From Spirulina subsalsa PCC 9445 (GTDB lineage: Bacteria > Cyanobacteriota > Cyanobacteriia > Cyanobacteriales > Spirulinaceae), in the NCBI RefSeq assembly GCF_000314005.1, contig NZ_JH980292.1, positions 1,436,094-1,500,093 on the forward strand: a stretch of 64,000 bases of DNA. Direction: 5' to 3'. The notes under the pieces are model-generated. The model was not told the origin of the DNA, made no database searches, and was given only the letters and a program-made list of their open reading frames with translations. Numbering within the stretch: position 1 is the first letter of the stretch; each line of letters opens with the position of its first letter. The position numbers were made by a program, and so were the translations under genes. Positions 44,741 through 51,904 of the stretch are shown here, piece by piece.

Positions 44741-47700
44741 TTACTGGAAAAACGGTTCCAGTTGACGGTCTTGCTCATCGTCCGGGGGCTGACTGTTGAG
44801 AATTAAGGGAGAAGCGGGTTCTACATTGCGCAGGGAGTTTAAGCAGGCAAATTCATCATTAGGTTTTTGTCCTAGGTCATGGAGGAGGGAAATTGTTGTA
44901 CCCCCCCTTTGAGAGGCTCTGTACTGGAGTTTAGACCCCGCTTCATCCGGTTTGGCGCGGTCTTTCCAAGCTTCGATTAAACCCCTCAAACGCTCTCGAA
45001 TCTCTGGCTCCTTGCTGGCATCTTGGAAAATCTCGACTATTCGGTTGGCGATCGCATCTACACTGTTAGTAATCTCAAAATATTCGCTCCTTTCCTCCGT
45101 CACCTTAGCCGCCCCATCTTGGGAATTAAACTCAAACCCCGACAGACGCACCAAAGACACCAACAAGGCCGCTAGTCCCCGTTGCAAGGCTCCCGAGGAG
45201 GCCGGAGTCACCGAGAGGGGTTCGACGTGCTGATAGAACGTCCCGTGGTAATGCTCAAAGCGCTCATAATGGGATAAATCCCTTGGTCTGGCCCAGTTAT
45301 AGATCGTGAGAACCAATCCCGGACTATTACGCCCCACCCGTGAGGTGGCTTGGATATACTCCGCCGTGTTTTTAGGCTGTCCACAGGCAACCATTAAGCC
45401 CAAACGTTTCACATCCACCCCCACGGAAATCATGTTAGTCGCTAGGATCACATCAAGGGGATATTTAGCCCCCTTTTTCCCCTTCGGATTCCCCTCCTTT
45501 TTCGGCAGTCGGGAATCGGGAGTCGGGGAGGTTTCGGGAGTCGGGAGTCGGGAGTCGGGAGTCGGGGAATTAAGCATGATTCCCTCTTGCTTTTTGCCTT
45601 TTGCCTCTTGCCGCTCAAACTTGCACTCCAGAGCATCCAGAATTTTGGGAATATCCGTCGAGCTTTTACGAGAGGTTAACTCTTCCACCTTGCGAATCGT
45701 GCGTTTCGCTAAACCCCGCTTATCCATCATAAAAAGACGGGTACTAATATCATCATCCACCAAGCGACGAGTTCCCCCTAACTCCCGCAGAGAATTAAAA
45801 TAGCCTACCAAAGTCATCCAAGGATCTGCATCATAACCCTCCTCTAGCAGTTGTTGTCCCGCCGCCAGAGCCGCCAAATAAACCCGAATGACCGCCGCCT
45901 TCAGACGACGACCGGGGGCGCAAATGCCTAAATATAACCGTCCGGGGTGTTCGACACTCTTAGGACGTTGGCGAGAAAAGAAGTTGTCCTCAATGTCAAT
46001 GGCTTGGGGCGGAAAAATGCTCACCTTGCGCAGAAACAGGTTATGAACTTGATTTTGGGCTTGGCGAATCGTGGCCGTAGAAGCGATGACTTTGGGGCGT
46101 ACTTTGTGTTGATTCCCGTTCCCTGCGTCCCACGTGCAGAGTTCATCAACGGCCGTTTCATACAGACCCACGAGACTCCCCAGGGGACCACTAATCAGGT
46201 GTAATTCGTCTTGGATAATTAAATCGGGGGGACGTAGGGGCAGTTGGGCGCGGGTGTGGGCGGCGGGGAGTTTGCCTTTGGCGGGGTGGCGATCGCTATC
46301 TTCCAAGTCAGGACAACGGAAGCCATGCCGGGTACAGTATCCATTCACTTTCCCAAAGAGCATTTGGGTTTTTCCATTCCAGGGCATTTGGGCGAATTTA
46401 TCCACCGTGGCAATGACGAGGGCGGGTAAACGACGGTAGATTTCCTCATCCACTACCACCACGGGTAAGCCTTCATCGGGGGCTTGACGGCGACTGAAGA
46501 GGCATTGACCGAGTGAATCCCCACAAAACACCAGAGTTCGGCCAATATCCTTTTCAAACGTCCGCACGTCAATATGTTTGCCGGAGTTAATCTCACTACC
46601 ACACCAAGGGCAATTCGTCAGTTGATGGGGAGTCCCGATGTTGCCGCTATAGTTTTGACCCCGTTCCTGTTTAATCACTTCCTCGCTTTGCTTCGTCCAG
46701 TTGGGAGTGCTTTTGTTCCCCACCCACAGCCCAATCCGGAAAGGTTCAGACCCCCAAATCTCTGGATTCTCCTGGCGGATGGCTTCACAGGCACAAATGA
46801 GGGTTGTCGCCCGTTGGAATTGCTGGAGGGTCAACAGGCGCAGGGTATAGCGCATCAGTACCGCTACCCCATAATGGCCGTCATAGCCATTCACCACCCC
46901 TTGCAGTCTGCGCAGCGCCAAGGTATAGGCCGTTAATCCTAAATAGGCCTCGGTTTTGCCCCCCCCAGTGGGAAACCACAGGAGATCACAAATCCCTCCA
47001 ATCCGTCGGTCGCTATGATCAAGATCCGTTAGACCGGGGAGATTGAGCAGGATAAAGGCCAGTTGGAAGGTGCGCCAACTGTGATTTTTCGGTTCGTCGA
47101 GGGCTTCGGGGGAAATCGTCTTATGGCCTTGTCGCTTCTGTTCGGCGTAGATGCCCCGAATCCGTTGGTAGGTCATGGCCTGATTCATGAATTGAAAGGC
47201 TTGCAGGGCTTGGGAATCCCTTGTGAGCAGGTCGATTCCCCCTTGAATCCGTTCTAGGGCATGGCGACATTTTTTCAGGTTGCGGCGGGCAGTATCCTGA
47301 AAAAAGTGGGGGACAGGGGGCAGATGGGGGATACTGTTAGTTTGCTCCTCTAGCCATTGTTCATAAGCCCTCGTTAGGGGGGTGAGCATTCCGGGGAGGG
47401 TTTCTGGGGGGGCGCTGGCCAGGGCTTTCATGTCCAACTCTAACCCCGCTAGGGCGGGAATCTCCCGGGCATCGGGGGGGGCGGTGCTGGGGACGAGGTA
47501 ACGGGGGATGAGGCTAGTTCGGACGGAGTGGGCTTGTTGGGGGTTTTGGGGGTCTACGTCGGTGTGGATGCTGGTGTTATGACCAACGGCAAATTCAACG
47601 AGGTTACGATAGAGCAGTTGGAGAGATTCCTGTTCCGCCCGGATTGTAATATCTAGTTTGCTGTTAATGCTCAGGGGTTTACGGATAAAGATGGGGCGTT

Positions 47701-48613
47701 TATCCGGGTGTTGTACGATGATTTCCGGTTGGAAAATCCAGCTTTTTTCGCGGTTTTGGCGGGGTTCGGTTTGCAGGTTTTCCAGAAACACGGTGACAAG
47801 CCAATTTTCCTCATAGCGGCGATAACGCAATCTCACGACGACTTCCGGGAGGTTGGGGTCGGGACTCCATTCTAGGGGGGTTTTCCGGTCTTCTTGCAGG
47901 GGAAAGGTGCGGCGGCCCCTGTGGGGCGTTCTCTGCCAGACGGATTTAGGGTTTCCCTCTTTGGTCAGGTATTCGTTACTTTTGCCTTTGTCGTAGCTTC
48001 CCCACTGGGCGCTGATTTCGATTTCTTGACTATCTCCGGCAATACAGAAGGTCATGCCGAGGGAGGAGGGGAAAAGGCTACTATTGGGGGCGTTTTCTTC
48101 CGTGTCGCCGTCGTCGTTGGTTTTTTGTCCCGTGGCGGCTAGGGGGTCTTGTTGGGCGGGGTCTTCTTCTGTGGGGTCTTCGGCCTGGGTGTGGCGGTGT
48201 CGGGGTGCGATCGCGCCAATCAGATAGCGTTCCGTCAAACTGGTTTCGTCCACCTCCTCAAACTCCCCACCCACCGGACCGTACAGGTCTTGGTAGATCA
48301 TATTGACCAGTCTTTCCCGCAGGGCAAATTGATCTGTTGGTTGGAGAAGGGGGGCCGTTTCCGGTTCTGGGTCTGGGTTTTGTTGCAGAATGACCATAAT
48401 CCGGTTCACCAGTTGGGGGGAAAGGGTGTCCTCACCGAGGGCTGCCCCGTGGTCACTGAGGTTTAAGCCCCGTAAGAGTTGGGTTAATTCCCCATCGCTG
48501 ACCTCTTCCACCAGACTCCAATCCAGTTGGGCGCTACCGTCCCGCAATTGGGCGTTAATCGCCTTAAGGTCGAGTTGGGCAAGGTTATGACTGGGGAGGT
48601 CGATGATTTGCAT
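44741..48613 (-). CDS. drmA: DISARM helicase DrmA
   Basis: 1290 residues, superfamily 2 helicase core of DISARM. Walker A is PTGGGKTEAYLG at ~548, the DEAD-type box is QDELHLISG at ~798, motif III is SATIRQA, motif V is ATNMISVGVDVKRLG and motif VI is QATSRVGR. Between the second RecA-like strand region (LDALECKFERQ) and motif V, residues ~1000-1045 are read from intergenic-type repeats (GKKQEGIMLNSPTPDSRLPT..., SPTPDSRLPKKEGNPKGKKG). This is an in-frame insertion of about 120 bp that other DrmA proteins would not be expected to have. The frame is kept, so the protein may still work with an extra disordered loop. Confidence 0.92.
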   Translation of the reverse strand: MQIIDLPSHNLAQLDLKAINAQLRDGSAQLDWSLVEEVSDGELTQLLRGLNLSDHGAALGEDTLSPQLVNRIMVILQQNPDPEPETAPLLQPTDQFALRERLVNMIYQDLYGPVGGEFEEVDETSLTERYLIGAIAPRHRHTQAEDPTEEDPAQQDPLAATGQKTNDDGDTEENAPNSSLFPSSLGMTFCIAGDSQEIEISAQWGSYDKGKSNEYLTKEGNPKSVWQRTPHRGRRTFPLQEDRKTPLEWSPDPNLPEVVVRLRYRRYEENWLVTVFLENLQTEPRQNREKSWIFQPEIIVQHPDKRPIFIRKPLSINSKLDITIRAEQESLQLLYRNLVEFAVGHNTSIHTDVDPQNPQQAHSVRTSLIPRYLVPSTAPPDAREIPALAGLELDMKALASAPPETLPGMLTPLTRAYEQWLEEQTNSIPHLPPVPHFFQDTARRNLKKCRHALERIQGGIDLLTRDSQALQAFQFMNQAMTYQRIRGIYAEQKRQGHKTISPEALDEPKNHSWRTFQLAFILLNLPGLTDLDHSDRRIGGICDLLWFPTGGGKTEAYLGLTAYTLALRRLQGVVNGYDGHYGVAVLMRYTLRLLTLQQFQRATTLICACEAIRQENPEIWGSEPFRIGLWVGNKSTPNWTKQSEEVIKQERGQNYSGNIGTPHQLTNCPWCGSEINSGKHIDVRTFEKDIGRTLVFCGDSLGQCLFSRRQAPDEGLPVVVVDEEIYRRLPALVIATVDKFAQMPWNGKTQMLFGKVNGYCTRHGFRCPDLEDSDRHPAKGKLPAAHTRAQLPLRPPDLIIQDELHLISGPLGSLVGLYETAVDELCTWDAGNGNQHKVRPKVIASTATIRQAQNQVHNLFLRKVSIFPPQAIDIEDNFFSRQRPKSVEHPGRLYLGICAPGRRLKAAVIRVYLAALAAGQQLLEEGYDADPWMTLVGYFNSLRELGGTRRLVDDDISTRLFMMDKRGLAKRTIRKVEELTSRKSSTDIPKILDALECKFERQEAKGKKQEGIMLNSPTPDSRLPTPETSPTPDSRLPKKEGNPKGKKGAKYPLDVILATNMISVGVDVKRLGLMVACGQPKNTAEYIQATSRVGRNSPGLVLTIYNWARPRDLSHYERFEHYHGTFYQHVEPLSVTPASSGALQRGLAALLVSLVRLSGFEFNSQDGAAKVTEERSEYFEITNSVDAIANRIVEIFQDASKEPEIRERLRGLIEAWKDRAKPDEAGSKLQYRASQRGGTTISLLHDLGQKPNDEFACLNSLRNVEPASPLILNSQPPDDEQDRQLEPFFQ
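45485..45625 (-). repeat. In-frame CCCGACTCC repeat inside drmA
   Basis: GGCAAAAGGCAAAAAGCAAG followed by CCCGACTCCCGACTCCCGA units and a GAAACCTCCCCGACTCCCG block, the same family as the tract at 1700-2060. No stop codon arises in the drmA frame, and the insert length keeps the frame. Confidence 0.88.
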
Positions 48614-48714
48614 AGGAGGTTAGGGAATCGGTGTAGGGGCGCAATGCTTGCGGCCTAGGGAGTCGGAAAGAGATACCCACTCCTAGGATAATCCTAACCC
48701 AGCTTCAAGAGACA

Positions 48715-49005
48715 TGAGGGTTAAAAAATCTTGTAGGGGCGTATTGCATACGCCCAAAGGGTTTAAGTACATCAGAAACTGGGTTTTTGCCAGAGATTCG
48801 AGACACCCACTCCTAGGTTTAAAAAATTTTGTAGGGGCGTATTGCATACGCCCAAAGGGTTTAAGTACATCAGAAACCGGGTTTTTGTCAGAGATTCGAG
48901 ACACCCACTCCTAGGTTTAAAAAATTTTGTAGGGGCGTATTGCATACGCCCAGAGGGTTTAAGTACATCAGAAACCGGGTTTTTGCTAGTAACAGTAAGG
49001 TGCGT
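48715..49005. repeat. 98-bp tandem repeat with GGGCGTAT-TGC-ATACGCCC palindrome, three copies
   Basis: Unit starts near 48720, 48818 and 48916 (98-bp period). Each contains TTGTAGGGGCGTATTGCATACGCCC, a perfect 8-bp stem, then AAGTACATCAGAAACCGGGTTTTTGCC and GAGACACCCACTCCTAGG. It lies just upstream of drmA. Two more copies are at 50038-50250. Open frames here are repeat artefacts. Confidence 0.9.
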
Positions 49006-49021
49006 TAGGCGGCAATGAGTG

Positions 49022-49294
49022 CTATGAATTATGGTTAATCTCTTCCTCAGTGATGGGAGTACCATTTTCCCACAACTCATATTCACTAATATCAATATCC
49101 TCCGTCCAAATCAAGGCATATCCTCCTACTTCAATCGTAAAATTCCTGAAAAACTGAGGATTTTTGAGCAAAGAAAATAAGGGTTTCTCTAGTAGCCGAG
49201 AAATATCGTATTTTCGGACATCTTGATTAGAGAATTTGAGTAGTAATGTGTGATCATCAATGGCTTTGGCAGAAATGATATGAGGAGGTTTCAT
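49022..49294 (-). CDS. DUF2442 family protein
   Basis: 90 residues matching the pattern of DUF2442 (AKAIDDHTLLLKFSNQDVRKYDISRLLEKPLFSLLKNPQFFRNFTIEVGGYALIW). These small proteins often sit beside DUF4160 genes in toxin-antitoxin-like pairs. No DUF4160 partner is present; upstream on the same strand is a truncated open tail ending VKLPDDFVPEGFAQYLE (49336-49420 region). Function unknown. Confidence 0.7.
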   Translation of the reverse strand: MKPPHIISAKAIDDHTLLLKFSNQDVRKYDISRLLEKPLFSLLKNPQFFRNFTIEVGGYALIWTEDIDISEYELWENGTPITEEEINHNS

Positions 49295-49348
49295 GTATTT
49301 TATGGCAATTATTTTAGGGGTGGAAGTTTAACAAACTCTTGACTATTC

Positions 49349-49574
49349 CAAATATTGAGCAAATCCTTCTGGTACAAAATCATCTGGGAGCTTGACTCCA
49401 TTATAACAATTCGGTGACTGGCAATGGTTACTGGAGATCAGAAACCGGGTTGCCTTAATCGGTTCGTTTTCTCTCTCAACTCTAGAAAAAACCCGGTTTC
49501 AATTTTCAGGTCAGAAACCGGGTTTTTGCGCTTAGTTTACTGGAAAAACCAGACCGTGAACGCAACCCGGTTTC
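49349..49574. repeat. Segmental duplication, copy 1 (second copy 51129-51354)
   Basis: About 225 bp, starting ATATTGAGCAAATCCTTCTGG and ending GCAACCCGGTTTCTTG, is repeated almost identically at 51129-51354. Both include CAATTCGGTGACTGGCAATGG and several AGAAACCGGGTT units. The last ~70 bp are repeated again at 50245-50310. Confidence 0.88.
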
Positions 49575-49629
49575 TTGCAGGGTTCAGTTTGATCACCATA
49601 TTTTTATTTAAAAATCCCTTCATTGCTCC

Positions 49630-49983
49630 TTAAAGCTCTCCAAAACGTTCTAGAGCCATTTCTCGTTTAACCTCTCGAACTAATTCTAGGACTTGCTCAC
49701 GGGTATAGACTCCAGCCCCCTCAAAGGACTTTTTAATATTGGGATCAATTTCTGCAAAACTGCCGCTTTTGTGTTCCTGTTTTTGAGTCCATCCCTCGGT
49801 GGGCGCTTGTTTATCGTTACTCGAAAGGTCTTCCTCTAGGGAACAACAGCCTATAAAACCGGATTCATTCAGGATTTTATCGGCTGTTTTAGAGGTTGTT
49901 TTAAGTTCGTGAATCAAGACTAAAAGGCGTTCCTGTTCCTCGGAGGAAAGGGTTTCGATTTCTTGGCGGAGTTGTTCAAGCAT
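49630..49983 (-). CDS. Putative antitoxin-like protein, chimeric
   Basis: 117 residues. The N-terminus MLEQLRQEIETL is the same as that of the antitoxin at 51469-51750. The middle (SGFIGCCSLEEDLS) resembles short cyanobacterial antitoxins with an E-SGFIGC motif. The C-terminus (TREQVLELVREVKREMALERFGEL) is nearly the same as that of the protein at 50589. The gene looks like a recombinant of antitoxin genes. Downstream, ATGAAGGGATTTTTAAAT (from 49623) repeats the start of the gene at 50364 but is cut off by repeat sequence. Confidence 0.5.
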   Translation of the reverse strand: MLEQLRQEIETLSSEEQERLLVLIHELKTTSKTADKILNESGFIGCCSLEEDLSSNDKQAPTEGWTQKQEHKSGSFAEIDPNIKKSFEGAGVYTREQVLELVREVKREMALERFGEL

Positions 49984-50037
49984 GGTACTTTCAAGGTCAA
50001 CGGATTAAAAATTAAGTCTGAGTGGTTTGGGATAGCC

Positions 50038-50250
50038 TCAGAAACCGGGTTTTTGCCAGAGATTCGAGACACCCACTCCTAGGTTTAAAAAATCTTGTAG
50101 GGGCGTATTGCATACGCCCAAAGGGTTTAAGTACATCAGAAACCGGGTTTTTGCCAGAGATTCGAGACACCCACTCCTAGGTTTAAAAAATCTTGTAGGG
50201 GCGTATTGCATACGCCCAAAGGGTTTAAGTACATCAGAAACTGGGTTTTT
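50038..50250. repeat. 98-bp tandem repeat, second array (two copies plus part)
   Basis: Same unit as at 48715-49005, with the 98-bp period retained and the GGGCGTATTGCATACGCCC palindrome in each copy. It runs into the shared segment CGCTTAGTTTACTGGAAAAACC at ~50252. Confidence 0.9.
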
Positions 50251-50363
50251 GCGCTTAGTTTACTGGAAAAACCAGACCGTGAACGCAACCCGGTTTCTTG
50301 CAGGGTTCAGTTTAATCACCATATTTATATCTAAAAATACCTCTTTTAGGGTTGATCATTCGT

Positions 50364-50582
50364 TTAGTCCCAATCCTCTGCATCCAAAACATTAAACTCA
50401 GTGAGTTCTGAATCTTGGGTGAAATCTTCGACCATAGCGGTGATAAATTGTTCTAGGTATTGATGACGTTCAGTGAGAGGCATTGCTAATATTTCTTGAG
50501 GACTTTTTTCTAGTGGGGTGGATTCTGGGGGAGATTGGCGTTGTTGTTGGAGAGAATGGACGATGTTTAAAAATCCCTTCAT
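50364..50582 (-). CDS. Small antitoxin-like protein
   Basis: 72 residues, acidic, with SPQEILAMPLTERHQYLEQFITAMVEDF and a terminal EFNVLDAEDWD. This pattern is common in small cyanobacterial proteins encoded before toxins. The toxin expected downstream is missing; the sequence continues into repeats. Its ATG is seven bases from the preceding stop codon, so it is cotranscribed with the nucleotidyltransferase gene. Confidence 0.55.
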   Translation of the reverse strand: MKGFLNIVHSLQQQRQSPPESTPLEKSPQEILAMPLTERHQYLEQFITAMVEDFTQDSELTEFNVLDAEDWD

Positions 50583-50588
50583 TGCTCC

Positions 50589-51092
50589 TTAAAGCTCTCC
50601 AAAACGTTCTAGAGCCATTTCTTGTTTAACCTCTCGAACCAATTCTAGGACTTGCTCACGGGTTTCAATGCCAGCCTCTTTAAACGCTTGCTGCATATCT
50701 TGACGGGCTTTCTCAAACTCTAATTGCTTTTGCTGTTCTTCCTCATTTGATAAGTCTGTTTCCTGTAAAGAAATCGCCTGTTTCATAACTTGTTCTCTAA
50801 TCTCTTCGTGGAGAGTTTCAGGTTTCGCTATATCGACTTTTCGACCCAGCAGATCCTCTAGTTCTTGCATGAGTTGAATCCGGTCTAGTAAACTATGACC
50901 AAGTTTAATATCCATCAAAAAATCAATGTCGCTGTCAGGGGTAACATTTCCCGTAACGAAAGAGCCAAAAACACGAACATTGCTCGCTCCATATTTTTGG
51001 GCGATCGCTAAAATTTGTGTTTTTTGCCCGGTGATATCCTTTAAGGTCATAATCAATTGATCTGGAGAATTTGGGGTGAAATGTTGATTCAT
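50589..51092 (-). CDS. Minimal nucleotidyltransferase-domain protein (MntA-like) with extra C-terminal antitoxin tail
   Basis: About 167 residues from the ATG at 51092; the open frame upstream to 51179 falls in the segmental duplication and is probably not native. The nucleotidyltransferase signature GSF-x9-DxD is present as VRVFGSFVTGNVTPDSDIDFLMD, followed by LEDLLGRKVDIAKPETLHEEIREQV. Such MNT proteins are usually antitoxins that AMPylate HEPN toxins (HepT), but no HepT gene is adjacent. The C-terminal ~65 residues, ending TREQVLELVREVKQEMALERFGEL, are not part of MNT and match the protein at 49630. Confidence 0.7.
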   Translation of the reverse strand: MNQHFTPNSPDQLIMTLKDITGQKTQILAIAQKYGASNVRVFGSFVTGNVTPDSDIDFLMDIKLGHSLLDRIQLMQELEDLLGRKVDIAKPETLHEEIREQVMKQAISLQETDLSNEEEQQKQLEFEKARQDMQQAFKEAGIETREQVLELVREVKQEMALERFGEL

Positions 51093-51128
51093 AAAGTTTA
51101 TATGATTTGGGTTGGTTGGTAGGGGCGT

Positions 51129-51354
51129 AATATTGAGCAAATCCTTCTGGTATAAAATCATCTGGGAGCTTGACTCCATTATAACAATTCGGTGACTGGC
51201 AATGGTTACTGGAGATCAGAAACCGGGTTGCCTTAATCGGTTCGTTTTCTCTCTCAACTCTGGCAAAAACCCGGTTTCAATTTCTAGGTCAGAAACCGGG
51301 TTTTTGCGCTTAGTTTACTGAAAAAACCAGACAGTGAACGCAACCCGGTTTCTT
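51129..51354. repeat. Segmental duplication, copy 2
   Basis: Partner of 49349-49574. Its right edge (GCAACCCGGTTTCTTG) lies inside the PIN-domain gene and truncates it. Confidence 0.88.
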
Positions 51355-51469
51355 GGTGTTCATCTAGAATTTCATTGGTGGAATCGGTAATAAGTTCGTC
51401 AGCATGATTACTGAGTTTTGGGTCATCCAGAATAAACCATAGAAAGGTATGAGTATCAAGGAGCATCAT
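51284..51469 (-). pseudogene. PIN-domain (VapC-like) toxin truncated by repeat
   Basis: The first 34 codons (MMLLDTHTFLWFILDDPKLSNHADELIT...) match the N-terminus of PIN ribonuclease toxins, including the first catalytic Asp in LLDTHTFLW. After STNEILDEHQ the frame enters the AACCCGGTTTCTTG repeat, and the other acidic residues of the active site are absent. It overlaps its antitoxin by one base (TAATG). Confidence 0.75.
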
Positions 51470-51750
51470 TAGGGCATATACTCCTCAAAAAAATCTAGGT
51501 GATCTTTATCGTCCTGATGAATAATTAATTTCCCTTTAGCAGTCCCTTTTTTTCGGGGTGGCAATGGGGCAGCAGGTTTAGTGTGTTGGACTGTTTTCAA
51601 GGTTGGACTAGGATCTTCAAGGGAAGATGAAAGATTGGGGCTATTTTGTTTCAAGATTTCGTTATTTTTTAAAACTTGAATGAACTCAAAAAGAAGCGTT
51701 TGGGCTTCTGGGCAAAGGGTTTCGATTTCTTGGCGCAGTTGTTCAAGCAT
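51469..51750 (-). CDS. DUF2281-like antitoxin, partner of the truncated PIN toxin
   Basis: 93 residues. The helical N-terminus MLEQLRQEIETLCPEAQTLLFEFIQVL is followed by a Pro/Lys-rich linker and the acidic end FFEEYMP. It is the arrangement of VapB/DUF2281-type antitoxins that precede PIN toxins. With the toxin destroyed it may be neutral now. Confidence 0.6.
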   Translation of the reverse strand: MLEQLRQEIETLCPEAQTLLFEFIQVLKNNEILKQNSPNLSSSLEDPSPTLKTVQHTKPAAPLPPRKKGTAKGKLIIHQDDKDHLDFFEEYMP

Positions 51751-51904
51751 GGGACTTTTGAGGATGGACGTTCAGAGGTTAATTAAGGTCAGAAATGGGG
51801 GTTTTGTCAGAGATTTAATCCTAGCCAGAAACCGGGTTGCCTTAATCGGTTCCTTTTCTCTCTCAAGCAAAAACCCGGTTTCAATGACCAACAAGGGAAA
51901 CGGA

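Noticed and set aside
48715-49005. 98-bp tandem arrays as CRISPR or as small genes
   Set aside because: The full 98 bp is conserved from copy to copy including the part that would be a spacer; the open frames are read-through of the palindromic unit.
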